A stretch of DNA of 64,000 nt from NCBI GenBank assembly GCA_016713445.1, contig JADJPB010000004.1, positions 1-64,000 of the forward strand, given 5' to 3'. Shown here in pieces: positions 20,315-30,081 of the stretch (the stretch's first letter is position 1; each line of letters starts with the position of its first letter). A program made the position numbers and the translations under genes. The notes beneath the pieces are model-generated. The model was not told the DNA's origin. It searched no databases and saw nothing but the letters and a program-made list of their open reading frames with translations. The stretch is from Bacteroidota bacterium. GTDB taxonomy: Bacteria; Bacteroidota; Bacteroidia; AKYH767-A; OLB10.

Positions 20315-22093
20315 TTAAATCAGGTTGTACCAATAGGCTATCCCGAAGATGGTCATAGTCATATAAATTAGTGTCGGAATAAATCCATATCGCATATAGT
20401 CAGAGAATCGATAACCTCCTGGTCCAAATACCATGAGGTTGGTTTGATATCCAAATGGAGTTATAAAATCTGCCGAGCTGGCAAAAGCAATTGTAAGCAT
20501 CAATGGAGTCAAGTCGTGCATGCCAATTTGCTGTCCAGTTGCGATGGCAATAGGAAACGTAATGGCGACAGCCGCTGCATTGGTAACAAACATGGTGAGT
20601 ATATTGGCTACTAAATATAATCCAAGTATGACCCCTAAGGTGGCATGTAAGTTCATGGTGTATTTGATTACCTCACTTGCGAAAAACTGATCTGCCCCTG
20701 AATTAGAAATGGCCTTTCCTATTCCCAGTGCAAGTGCAAGCATAACCATTAATTCAAGGTCAAGGGATTTTTTAACATCATCCACATTTATAAATCCAAC
20801 CAGAGCTAACGTTCCTGTAATAATAAATAAAGACATAAAAAGACTCATGATGCCCATCGCCTCAAAAATGAAGGCTATTCCAATAGCAACGAATAGAAAT
20901 TTAATTCTGTTTTTATTGCTATTATTAATTTCTCTTCGTCTAGAGACTAATATTAAATCGCGATTTTGTTCCGCTCTTTTTCGAAATTCTTTACCTGCAA
21001 CAACCAAAAGAAGATCGCCATTACGTAGTTCGATATCTCCCACTTTTCCACTTATTTTTTCTCCATCACGATTAACCGCTATGATTCCAGCATCGTATAA
21101 TTCACGGAAATTGGTCTTGTTGATGGGCTTATTAATTAATGATGAATTGTGTGAAATAATAATTTCGATTACTTCTACTTTCCCATTCATAGGATAGTCA
21201 GAATATTCGGCAGGAACTAAATCTGATTGATCGTTTAACAAGTCAATAACGGTATCTATTTCGCCGGCAAAAATTAATACATCATCTTCTTGAATAATTT
21301 CTTTTGGTGAAACAGGTGCTATGGCTTGATTATCTCTAATAATTTCAACAACATATAAACCTCTTAACTTCCTTAAATTATTACTATCAATAGATTTACC
21401 TACAAATGAAGACGTCCTCGGTACTTTCGTTTCAATTAAATATTCTCTTGTGTGCTCATTAAAATCCGCTAAAGCATCTGTCCGATCCGGTAAAAGCTTT
21501 CTACTAAAGATGATGATGTATAATATAATCAAAAGCATGATGGGTAACCCAATGGGGGTAAAGTCAAACATTTTTAATGGGGGCAGACCGGCATCTGTTG
21601 CTAAACCACTTACCACCAAATTTGTGGAAGTCCCAATTAAAGTCACCGTGCCGCCAACAATTGCTGCCATCGACAATGGCATTAAAACTTTAGATGGATT
21701 AATTTTTTTCTTCTTCGCCCAATCGTATACATAGGGCATTATTAAGGCTACCAAAGGAGTGTTATTGACAAAGGCAGAAATGCTTGAGACAGAAGTTGAC
21801 ATCCGAAATAAAAAGTTCGAATAAGATAGGTTCGGTCTAAATAATCTAGAAATGGAAAAGTCTAATGCTGCTGATCTCTTAATCACATCGCTTAATATTA
21901 ATAAAAGGAAGATAACTGCAATTTGTTCGTTAGCGAATCCTCCTAACGCTTCTTTTGGTGTGATGATATTTAAAGCCATCAAAAGGGTTATCGCAATAAC
22001 AAAGACCATCACAGGTTTCAGCACTTCTTTGTAAAGTGTGATTACCATTCCGATCACTACACAGGAAACAATTGCTATTTTAAAATCAAACAT
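20315..22093 (-). CDS. SLC13/DASS-family permease with two RCK_C domains, probable sulfate transporter
   Basis: Inner-membrane anion transporter. It shows two halves of hydrophobic helices carrying the paired family signatures AFVNNTPLVALIMP and GTSTNLVVSG in the first half, and FVTNAAAVAITFP and FGYQTNLMVFGPGGY in the second. Between them (about residues 205-375) are two soluble TrkA-C/RCK_C-type domains (for example FVGKSIDSNNLRKLRG and DVLIFAGEIDTVIDLL; then LINKPINKTNFREL). 592 residues, intact. Such RCK_C-containing members are often annotated as sulfate permeases; its position 3 bases after a sulfotransferase and 6 before cysC supports sulfate as the substrate. Another divalent anion is possible. 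Confidence 0.88.
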   Translation of the reverse strand: MFDFKIAIVSCVVIGMVITLYKEVLKPVMVFVIAITLLMALNIITPKEALGGFANEQIAVIFLLLILSDVIKRSAALDFSISRLFRPNLSYSNFLFRMSTSVSSISAFVNNTPLVALIMPYVYDWAKKKKINPSKVLMPLSMAAIVGGTVTLIGTSTNLVVSGLATDAGLPPLKMFDFTPIGLPIMLLIILYIIIFSRKLLPDRTDALADFNEHTREYLIETKVPRTSSFVGKSIDSNNLRKLRGLYVVEIIRDNQAIAPVSPKEIIQEDDVLIFAGEIDTVIDLLNDQSDLVPAEYSDYPMNGKVEVIEIIISHNSSLINKPINKTNFRELYDAGIIAVNRDGEKISGKVGDIELRNGDLLLVVAGKEFRKRAEQNRDLILVSRRREINNSNKNRIKFLFVAIGIAFIFEAMGIMSLFMSLFIITGTLALVGFINVDDVKKSLDLELMVMLALALGIGKAISNSGADQFFASEVIKYTMNLHATLGVILGLYLVANILTMFVTNAAAVAITFPIAIATGQQIGMHDLTPLMLTIAFASSADFITPFGYQTNLMVFGPGGYRFSDYMRYGFIPTLIYMTMTIFGIAYWYNLI

Positions 22094-22096
22094 AAG

Positions 22097-23038
22097 TTAG
22101 TGCTGTTCCGATGTTAAAGATACTTTCGTTTTAGCGTTGTGATGAGTGATCCAAGCTGGAAGATGAGTATACCCATTTTTTTGAAGAAGAGTGAATAATT
22201 TCTGATTATAGGGCGCATACAGTTCAGTAAGCAATTTTTCGGTACGCCCGTCAATCGTTTCACCGGAAGATTTATTCGCGTTAAAAATATAGTAAAACGA
22301 CCTTAGTTTTTTCTTCAAACTGTGGTTTCTTCTCCAAAAAGCTTCAAGCTTTTTATTCACAGCAAGAATAAATTTATGTACCGATTTGTTCTTATAATAT
22401 ACCGTTTTGTTCTCTACCGTAAAATCACTTTCTGTAAATACATCTGGAGAAATGCCTAACCAACCACAAATTTCTTTCGTCAATTCCATGGGGCGCACTT
22501 TTAGATCATCAAAAAAGACGACCTTTAAATCGTTCCCATATTTTTCAAACCATGGGGATAAATAATCACTGTAAAAACCTTCTCGTACTCCTCTTGTAAA
22601 ATAATCTTGATTGTTCTGATCGTTGATGCCATCAAGTGATTTTTGGATAAAACTATACAGATCTACCTTGTCATCTATCATCGCCTTCGAGCGAATATGA
22701 TTGTAGAACGACCCTAATCGATCAATGGGTTCACGCAGGATCATGATAATTTTTACTTTCCCACAGTGGTGTTGAATGGCATCTGCAATTTTTTCCTTGC
22801 CATAAATATAGCTGGGACTGGCCTCCATTACATAACGCTCATCTTTGCAATGAGAAAAATAGGTTTTGTATTTTTCTATCGGTGGCAAAGATTCACCATC
22901 TCGCAACGGCATAAAATATCCTATTTCTTTAATGTGCGATGCGCCAACCTCCGGATGTTTAGAAAGGTAAACGAACAAGGATGTGGTACCGGCTTTGTGC
23001 ACGCCACTAATAATTAGGTTGGGTAATCTGGAACTCAT
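22097..23038 (-). CDS. PAPS-dependent sulfotransferase
   Basis: First gene of the sulfate-activation operon. The PAPS loop is LIISGVHKAGTTSLFVYLSK (residues about 8-27) and the 3'-phosphate motif IIMILREPIDRLGSFYNHIR (about 102-121). The C-terminus (KLLTELYAPYNQKLFTLLQK) has the family's Tyr-rich helix. 313 residues, intact. The direct linkage of a sulfotransferase to its own sulfate uptake and PAPS synthesis genes is the strongest sign that this operon serves sulfation. It differs from the tandem enzymes in loop sequence and probably has its own acceptor position. Confidence 0.92.
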   Translation of the reverse strand: MSSRLPNLIISGVHKAGTTSLFVYLSKHPEVGASHIKEIGYFMPLRDGESLPPIEKYKTYFSHCKDERYVMEASPSYIYGKEKIADAIQHHCGKVKIIMILREPIDRLGSFYNHIRSKAMIDDKVDLYSFIQKSLDGINDQNNQDYFTRGVREGFYSDYLSPWFEKYGNDLKVVFFDDLKVRPMELTKEICGWLGISPDVFTESDFTVENKTVYYKNKSVHKFILAVNKKLEAFWRRNHSLKKKLRSFYYIFNANKSSGETIDGRTEKLLTELYAPYNQKLFTLLQKNGYTHLPAWITHHNAKTKVSLTSEQH

Positions 23039-23273
23039 AAGTTTAATACCCCCAATATACGTAGAGGAAGCAATTTTGTTTTGGTTACAATTCTTGCTAG
23101 ACTGCGAAAGTACTAATGTATCTTCTGAAGATTGGTTTTATTTTCTGTAATTTCTCGTGATTTAACCTCTGATTTAACGCTTTCAGCTATTAGATTTCCT
23201 TGTATAGGCTTTGTTCAAACATTTTTTAATCCTATTTGACTATTTTAGAACCAAATCTTTCTGAAAATATAAC

Positions 23274-23879
23274 ATGATGCGAAGTAAGAATCTTCAGGTA
23301 ATTTTAAATTGTAAAGACCGTAAATTTTTGAGATTTTCAGTGCTTTTTTTAATGCTAACCATTTCTTTATCAACATATAGCCAGATTTCAGGTAAATATT
23401 CGTTAGTCTCGGGCGAGATAAATTTTGTTTCAAAGGCGGATCTTGAGATTATTAAAAGCACCTCTAAAGCGTTAAAAGGAGCAATTGATCCGGTTTCTCA
23501 TTTAATAGCTTTTAAAATCGCAAATAATTCATTTATAGGGTTTAATAGCCAACTTCAACGCGATCATTTTAATGAAAATTATATGGAGTCTGATTTGTTC
23601 CCCAATTGCACTTTTAGCGGAAAAATTATCGATGAAGTGAATTTTATGAAAGAAGGTACGTATCCAGTTAGGGCTAAAGGGGTTTTGACAATAAAAGGGG
23701 TTAGCCAAGAAAGAATTGTGAAAGGTATAGTTTATATTAAAGGCGATGAACTTTTTCTTACCGCTGAATTTGTAGTAAACTTAAGAGATCACGATATAAG
23801 AATTCCTCGGATCGTTCAACAAAAAATCGCTCCTGAAATTGAAGTTTCTTTAACTTCTAAAATGAAATTGCTAAAATGA
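23274..23879 (+). CDS. YceI-family secreted protein
   Basis: A lipocalin-like YceI domain protein, a family that binds long isoprenoid or lipid ligands; the exact role here is unknown. A membrane-spanning signal peptide lies at about residues 20-37 (RFSVLFLMLTISLSTYSQ), and the domain shows INFVSKADLEIIKSTSKAL, FNENYMESDLFPNCTF and a late LRDHDIRIPRIVQQKIAPEI. 201 residues, intact. Its TGA stop overlaps the ATG of the histidine kinase gene (ATGA at 23876-23879), so both are probably translated together; a secreted sensor input or accessory role is an inference. A second member lies at 30082. Confidence 0.88.
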   Translation: MMRSKNLQVILNCKDRKFLRFSVLFLMLTISLSTYSQISGKYSLVSGEINFVSKADLEIIKSTSKALKGAIDPVSHLIAFKIANNSFIGFNSQLQRDHFNENYMESDLFPNCTFSGKIIDEVNFMKEGTYPVRAKGVLTIKGVSQERIVKGIVYIKGDELFLTAEFVVNLRDHDIRIPRIVQQKIAPEIEVSLTSKMKLLK

Positions 23880-26765
23880 AGAAGTATCTACTATTTTTTT
23901 TGATGTTTCTTCTGTTGGGTTCCGAAAACATTTCGGCTCAGCAACCATTTTTTAGAGAGCTAAATATCGATCCGCAAAATGATAATGTAAAGGCAACAGC
24001 AATTTTTCAGGATAAAAAATGAGATTATTTATGTGGGAACGGATATTGGCCTTTACAAATTTGATGGTTTTAATTTTATGAAGATGGAAGTTCCGCCAAA
24101 CGTAATTTCTAATCATGTAAAGTTTATTACAAATGTAAATAATGAATTGTGGTCGTGTATGGACAATGGCGTTATTGTGGCGTATACAAAAGAGAAAAAA
24201 AGAATTGTAAATTCTCCAATTAAAAGCCCCATTACTTCAGTCATTCAGTTTAATAAAGAAACATTATGGATTTCTACCTATGGTGAAGGAATTTTTTACA
24301 AGAGTGGAAGAGATTGGCATCGGTTGTCAGGTATCCCTGATCCTTACATTTATCAAATTGTGCAGCATCCCTCGGGCTTTATTCTTGCCGGAACCGATGG
24401 AGGGTTGATTGTTATAAATCCATTTTCAAATCCTATTAGCTATAGAGTATATAATTCTAACAATGGATTGCCTGATAATATTGTTAAGGCTATTGGAATT
24501 CAACCCGACGGAAAAGTCTTGTTGGGCTTACAAGAGCAAGGCTTGTTTCATTTTGATTTAGAAGATAAGTCTTTCAGAAATGTTGAAGTTAATGAACCCT
24601 GGAAGTATGGTGCACTGACTTCAATCGTTACTTTGCAAAACGAATTTTGGTTGGGAACCGATGGCTTTGGAATTGTGGATTATGAATTTAGTGGAGATAG
24701 AAGATTGAGGAATTTTAATTTGTCGAAGGGATTTTCCTATAAAAAAGTAACATCATTGATGCGCGATCGAGAAGGGAATGTGTGGATTATTGGTGATAGT
24801 AAACTAATATATTCTCCCGGCGAAAAAGTTGAAATTGTGAGTGGAGTAGGTGAATTTACTATGGATAGCATCCAAGCGGTTATTGCCAGTAAAGACGGTT
24901 ACATTTGGTTTGCACGACCTTCAGGTTTATATAGGTTTGATTATTTGGCAAATGATAAGAATAGAATTAAGAAGTATGTGCTAGATGGAAGTAAAAAGAA
25001 GTTGCATATCGTTTCTTTGTATGAAGATGAATTTAGTAATATTTGGATTGGTACTTTTGATGATGCCTTATATCGTCTTTCTCCAATTACTGAAAAAGTA
25101 AAAAGGATTACCACAAAGGACGGGTTGTTAAATGCAAATGTCATCTCTATTGCAGGTAGAAATAATACTTTCTGGTTAGCTACCTTGGAAGGTGTTGTGA
25201 AGTGTAATATTTCAGATTCTATTTTACCCCAGACGGAATCGAATTATTCATTTAGTAATAAGCAGGATTTTAATTTACCATCAAATGGGTTTGTCTATAA
25301 AATTTATGTAGATAGTAAAGGGCGTGTATGGTTTGGCACCGACGGAAAAGGTATTTTGATGTATGATGGAATCCAATTTACTAAATACCCAAACGTAATC
25401 AATGGAAAAGTCATCTATTCTATTACCGAAGATCTTTATGGGAACATTTGGTTTAGTACACAACACCAGGGTTTGATTCGGTATGATGGAAAGTCTTTTC
25501 GATATTTGAATTTATCGAATGGTTTGTCAGCTTTGGATATCACTGCAATTGAAACCGATAATATTGGCAATGTAGTAGTGATACACTCAAAAGGGTTGGA
25601 TATCATCAATCCCCAAACTTTTGCTATTGAAAAAATCGGTGCGGAGTCAGGAATAAATTCAATTGATGCAGATCTTAATGCGGTCACTAGAGATTATAAA
25701 GGTGGAGTATGGATTGGTTCTCGAAATAAGTTTATACGGTTTTATAATTATAATAAGGAAAGATCCAATCAGCCTCATTTAATTTTGAATGCAGTTTATA
25801 CTTTTATGAAGCAGAGTGTGAATTTTAAAGATACTATATTTGAGTATAATCAAAATAATATTTCTTTTGACTATATCGGACTTTGGTACACTAACCCTGA
25901 TTTGGTATCTTATCGTTATCGCTTAGTTGGCTATAGTAATTCTTGGATTCCCACTCGCGATCGAATTGTAACGTTTCCTAATTTACCCCCAGGGAAATAT
26001 ACTTTTGAATTGATTGCTGGGATAAGTGGCCAGTTTAAATACCAGAATAAGATGAAGTATAATTTTAACATCATGAAACCCTTGTGGAAGGAGAATTGGT
26101 TTGTTTTTGGTGGTTTTTTCATTCTACTGGCTATTGTTTTTTTTATAATTCGTGATCGAGAGATTCGACTTAAGAAAATGGAGCATCTCAAGAAGGAAAA
26201 AATGGAATATCAATTTTCAACGTTGAAGAGCCAAGTGAATCCTCACTTTTTGTTTAATAGTTTTAATACGCTCATTGCTATTATTGAAAATGATAAGAAT
26301 ACTGCAATTAACTACGTTGAGAAATTGTCAGATTATTTTCGAAATTTACTGCAACACCGAGACAAAGATTTAGTTTCCTTAGAGGAAGAATTGGAAATGG
26401 TAACTACGTATTATTTCCTTCAACAAAAAAGATTTGGCGAGGATCTACAATTAATTATTGATGTACCCAATGAATGGAAGAAGAAGTATGGCTTGCCCCC
26501 TTTGTCTTTGCAATTATTGATAGAAAATGCTGTGAAGCACAATTCAGTCTCCTTTGAATCTCCTCTAACTATATATGTAAATGCCATGGAGGGAGGGAGC
26601 TTAATTGTACGAAATACACTGAATCCTAAATCACACCCAGAGCCAAGTACAGGTATTGGTTTGCAAAATATTATTTCTCGTTTTCAAATTGTCTCGGGAA
26701 AGAAGGTGAATGTAAGTTTCATTCATGATGAATTCGTAGTTCAAATCCCATTAATTGAAATCTAA
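23876..26765 (+). CDS. Two-component propeller sensor histidine kinase (LytS type), one frameshift
   Basis: Membrane sensor kinase. The start at 23876 gives a signal peptide (KKYLLFFLMFLLLGSENISA); the frame breaks at the A-run 24014-24019, where six A should be five, joining FQDK to NEIIYVGTDIGLYKFDG. About 962 residues. A two-component-propeller region of repeated blades (GNVWIIGDS, NIWIGTFDD, GRVWFGTDGKG, GNIWFSTQHQG) fills about residues 30-600, followed by a Y_Y_Y domain (VSYRYRLVGYSNSW), a single membrane helix (WFVFGGFFILLAIVFFIIRD, about residue 740) and a His_kinase domain with the phosphoacceptor in NPHFLFNSFNTL (about residue 789) and an ATPase domain (ENAVKHN). It pairs with the LytTR regulator next to it. 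Confidence 0.92.
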
Positions 26766-26766
26766 T

Positions 26767-27524
26767 ATGAAAGTACTAATTATTGAAGATGAAAAAATTG
26801 CCGCAGAGCGATTGAAGAAAATGATCCTGGAACTTTATCCTACTTACGAAATTGTTGGTATGCTCGTAAGTGTAAAGTCGTCTGTAGAATGGCTAAGATC
26901 GCATCCGGAACCTAACGTTATTTTAATGGATATTAATTTGGCAGATGGTCAAAGCTTTGAAATATTTTCGGCCGTTGATGTAAAAACACCCGTTATTTTT
27001 ACAACGGCTTATGACGAACATGCTTTAAAGGCTTTTAAAGTGAGTAGTATTGATTACCTTTTAAAACCTATTAAATTAGAAGAATTAAAACGAGCTTTTA
27101 GTAAACTTCAATCGTTTAATGATGAGAATACCCGTCACATTGAATCAATGCTGAAGAAATTTTCGATTCAAACTCGTGATTATCAAAAACGAATTGTAAT
27201 TCGATACGGTGATACGATTAAGATGGTTGAAGTTAGCGAGGTCGCTTATTTTTATACAGAAGATAAAATTAATTATCTATGTACTCGCGACGACCTGAGA
27301 TATCCCGTGGATCATAATCTGGATGAGTTAGATCATATGCTCGATCCCACAGAATTTTTACGATTAACAGACAGTTTATTGTTAATATTCATGCCATTGA
27401 TAAGATGTTAGCCTGGTCAAAATCAAGGGTAAAAGTGATTTTGCGCCCTCCAAGCAAGGAAGATACTATTGTTAGTACTGAACGCTCGCCACATTTTAAA
27501 ACTTGGTTGGTGGGAAATGTTTAA
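26767..27524 (+). CDS. LytTR-family response regulator, one frameshift
   Basis: Cytoplasmic DNA-binding partner of the upstream kinase. The receiver domain has the acidic pair IIEDEKIAAERLKKM, the phosphoacceptor Asp in VILMDINLADG, the Thr in FTTAYDEHAL and the Lys in DYLLKPI. The LytTR DNA-binding domain begins at about residue 150 (RIVIRYGDTIKMVEV). A base is missing near 27363; restoring it gives the conserved RINRQFIVNIHAIDKM and an end at KTWLVGNV (stop 27522-27524). About 252 residues. ATG 26767 is chosen because it follows the kinase stop by one base; a TTG at 26755 would overlap it. Targets probably include the genes just downstream, but no operator could be identified. Confidence 0.9.
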
Positions 27525-27617
27525 AGGTGATTTGATTTTTTTCTCGTTCAGCACCATTATTTCCCTATTCAGAAAGTTTTAATTTTTTCGATTTCGGTAC
27601 GATGGTAAATTCGTACT

Positions 27618-28352
27618 ATGATTCAGATGAATACTGTTTATCAAAGAAAAAGTAATGGAACTATAATCCTGGGACTTATTTTGTTTTTAGTGGTTTCATG
27701 CAAACATGAAATACCATTGCCTATTATTTCTAATGTTCCCGTTGATATTGGGAATGGAAATACGTTGCCTTGTGATAGTGATAGTGTTTATTTCAATCAA
27801 CAAATACTACCTTTTCTCATTGCTAATTGTGCTCAGAGTGGTCGTCATGATGCTGCATCGCATCAAGATGGGGTTACTATTACTTCTTATCAAACATTGA
27901 TGAATTCAGGTATTATTGAAATTGGTGATCCCAATGATGGAGATCTGATTGAAGTAATTACGGATACCGATCCCAGTGATAGAATGCCTCCTCCTCCAGC
28001 TGCTTTGTTAACTGCTCAACAAATACAATTAATTCAGACTTGGATTGCACAGGGAGCCCAAAACTTAAATTGTGATGGCGGTTGTGACACATCAAACGTT
28101 ACGTTTAATGCTGTTATTAAACCCATCATGCAAAACAAATGTCAAGGTTGTCATCAAGGGACGAGCCCTGGTGGAGGCGTAAATCTTTCCACCTATTTAG
28201 GAGTTCAGGGCTCGGCCATCGATGGCTCTTTATTAGGATCTATCGAACATGGATCCGGATGGAGTGCTATGCCTAAAAATTCCAGTAAACTACCCGACTG
28301 CGATATTGCGAAAATTCGCATTTGGGTGAATGCCGGAGCACCCAATAATTAG
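27618..28352 (+). CDS. Cytochrome c-type lipoprotein with two heme-site regions, one altered
   Basis: Lipoprotein signal ending in LFLVVSC. The protein has two related halves of the Bacteroidota cytochrome c / planctomycete-type domain: the first with ILPFLIANCAQSGRHDA, PSDRMPPPP and WIAQGAQN, the second with IMQNKCQGCHQG (a proper CxxCH), GWSAMPKNSSKLPDC and IRIWVNAGAP. In related proteins the first site normally reads CAxSGCH; here the second Cys is Arg (CGT for TGT), which would prevent normal covalent heme attachment there. 244 residues. It starts 93 bases after the regulator gene and heads a run of envelope genes; a role in electron transfer or as a structural heme protein is an inference. 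Confidence 0.82.
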   Translation: MIQMNTVYQRKSNGTIILGLILFLVVSCKHEIPLPIISNVPVDIGNGNTLPCDSDSVYFNQQILPFLIANCAQSGRHDAASHQDGVTITSYQTLMNSGIIEIGDPNDGDLIEVITDTDPSDRMPPPPAALLTAQQIQLIQTWIAQGAQNLNCDGGCDTSNVTFNAVIKPIMQNKCQGCHQGTSPGGGVNLSTYLGVQGSAIDGSLLGSIEHGSGWSAMPKNSSKLPDCDIAKIRIWVNAGAPNN

Positions 28353-28381
28353 TTAAATAAAAATAGCAAATAGAAAACAAA

Positions 28382-28762
28382 GTGGAATTATTAAAAAGAC
28401 TTCCGAATTCATTGATACTATTGACTGTACTTGGTCTCTTGTTTTCGGGCTGCTATTATGATGTAGAAGAAGAATTGTATCCCAATAATGGCGTTTGTGA
28501 TACTACTAATGTAACGTATGTATTGACAATAGCTCCCATCTTAAATCAACAGTGTAACTCATGCCACAGCGGAGCGGCACCAAGCGGAAATATTGATTTA
28601 AGTAACTATGCGAATGTGAAATTGTTTGCTGACGATGGCTCACTCTATGGCTCAATGAGTCATAATCCTAACTGGTCACAAATGCCGCAAGGAGGCAATA
28701 AATTGGATGATTGTATTTTGTTAAAAGTGAAGACTTGGATTGATAGTGGAACCCCAAATTAA
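28382..28762 (+). CDS. Small cytochrome c-type lipoprotein
   Basis: A 126-residue lipoprotein (signal LGLLFSGC) with one heme-binding CNSCHSG motif near residue 60 and the same ending as the upstream protein (NPNWSQMPQGGNKLDDC and KTWIDSGTPN). It is therefore a single-domain paralogue of the second half of that protein. Start is a GTG at 28382; a stop lies just upstream in frame and no ATG is available. It lies 29 bases downstream of its paralogue and 5 before the next gene, so one transcript is likely. Confidence 0.82.
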   Translation: MELLKRLPNSLILLTVLGLLFSGCYYDVEEELYPNNGVCDTTNVTYVLTIAPILNQQCNSCHSGAAPSGNIDLSNYANVKLFADDGSLYGSMSHNPNWSQMPQGGNKLDDCILLKVKTWIDSGTPN

Positions 28763-28767
28763 ATAAT

Positions 28768-29175
28768 ATGAAAAAATTAGGATGGACGTTATTGCTGCTA
28801 TTAGTAATTGCAGGTTTGCTTGGATATTACATGTACAATATGCCTGTAGAAAGCCTTGAAAATGTAAAGCCTATTGCAAATTTATCCGCCGATTCTATTT
28901 TTCAATTGTATGAACAAGATGAAATTAAAGCCAATGAATTGTATTTGGATAAAGTAATTAGTGTGACAGGAAAAATTCAAAGTGTGCTTTCAGACACAAG
29001 TGGGCTGTCCGTGAACTTGCAAACAAGCTCTGGATTATTTGGGGTAACTTGTAAATTGGATGCAGAACATTTAGACGTCTCTCAATTTACTGAAGGACAA
29101 ATGGTGCAGGTGAAAGGTCTCTGTACGGGATACTTAATGGATGTTGTTTTAATCAGATGTGTTGTGCAGCCGTAA
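28768..29175 (+). CDS. Membrane-anchored OB-fold (tRNA_anti-like) protein
   Basis: A 135-residue protein with one N-terminal membrane helix (GWTLLLLLVIAGLLGYYMY) followed by a small beta-barrel domain: IFQLYEQDEIKANELYLDKV, VTGKIQSVLSD, GVTCKLDAEHL and VQVKGLCTGYLMDVVLIRC. This matches the tRNA_anti-like OB-fold proteins of Bacteroidota, whose function is not established and which need not bind tRNA. Intact. It lies in the middle of the cytochrome/YceI gene run, which suggests an envelope role. Confidence 0.75.
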   Translation: MKKLGWTLLLLLVIAGLLGYYMYNMPVESLENVKPIANLSADSIFQLYEQDEIKANELYLDKVISVTGKIQSVLSDTSGLSVNLQTSSGLFGVTCKLDAEHLDVSQFTEGQMVQVKGLCTGYLMDVVLIRCVVQP

Positions 29176-29221
29176 ATAAATTGATGAAATTAAAATTGGT
29201 AATTAATAACTTCACAGAACA

Positions 29222-30070
29222 ATGAAAAAAGTAAAATTAGGAGCTCTATCCGTCATCGCAATAATAATTTCTACCGCATTCGGAATTTTGAGTGATAATG
29301 GAAAGGCAGGATATACGGGCTCTCCAGGGGAATTGAAATGTGACGACTGCCATAGTACTTATGGTAATTCGAATACAGGTCCAGGGTCTATTTATGTGAC
29401 ATCTTCAATGAGTAATTGGCAGTATGTACCTGGTCAAACGTATACAGTGAATGTAATAGTTAAGCAAACAGGGAAACCCTTGTTTGGTGTTGGATTTGAA
29501 GCATTGACTTCAACAAATGCAAATGCTGGTTCTTTGGTAATTACTAATACTGCAAAGACTCAAACAAAAACTAAAACCGTAAGTGGAATTACCAGAAATA
29601 ATGTTGTACATCAACAAAATGGTGGACTTCAAAATGATTCAATGATTTTTACTTTTAATTGGGTAGCTCCAACTTCGAATCTGGGAAATATTACTTTTTA
29701 TTTTGCAGGGATAGCAGCTAATAATAATGGAAATGAAGATAACGATTATGTTTATCATAGCACAAAAGTTGTTTCTCCAGCAAGCACTACTGCAATTAAT
29801 GAAAATGTAAATACGTTAAAATCATTTAAAGCTTTTTTAAATAGCGAAGGACGAATTGCCATTGAATTTTATTCGACTCAAGTCGATCAACCTCGCGTTA
29901 ATGTATTTGATATGAATGGAAGATTAATCAGCTCTGAAATGATTGGTGTTTGCCCATCTGGTGAAGTGAAATCGAGCATTGGTATTCCAGCAGATTTGAA
30001 AAGTGGAAATTATATGATCTCAATTTTGTCTAATAACCAAAAATTAAATTCTAAATTATTTATCCCTTAA
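29222..30070 (+). CDS. Choice-of-anchor V-type secreted protein with CxxCH and T9SS sorting domain
   Basis: A signal peptide (VKLGALSVIAIIISTAFG) is followed by GYTGSPGELKCDDCHSTYG, which has one CxxCH heme-type motif near residue 40, then a Reeler-like beta-sandwich (YVPGQTYTVNVIVKQTGK, FGVGFEALTS, FYFAGIAANNNGNEDND). This arrangement matches the choice-of-anchor V domain. The last 75 residues form a T9SS type A sorting domain (RVNVFDMNGRLISSE, GNYMISILSNNQ). 282 residues, intact. It should be exported and attached to the cell surface. It continues the theme of heme-type envelope proteins in this region. Confidence 0.82.
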   Translation: MKKVKLGALSVIAIIISTAFGILSDNGKAGYTGSPGELKCDDCHSTYGNSNTGPGSIYVTSSMSNWQYVPGQTYTVNVIVKQTGKPLFGVGFEALTSTNANAGSLVITNTAKTQTKTKTVSGITRNNVVHQQNGGLQNDSMIFTFNWVAPTSNLGNITFYFAGIAANNNGNEDNDYVYHSTKVVSPASTTAINENVNTLKSFKAFLNSEGRIAIEFYSTQVDQPRVNVFDMNGRLISSEMIGVCPSGEVKSSIGIPADLKSGNYMISILSNNQKLNSKLFIP

Positions 30071-30081
30071 ACTTTATAATT

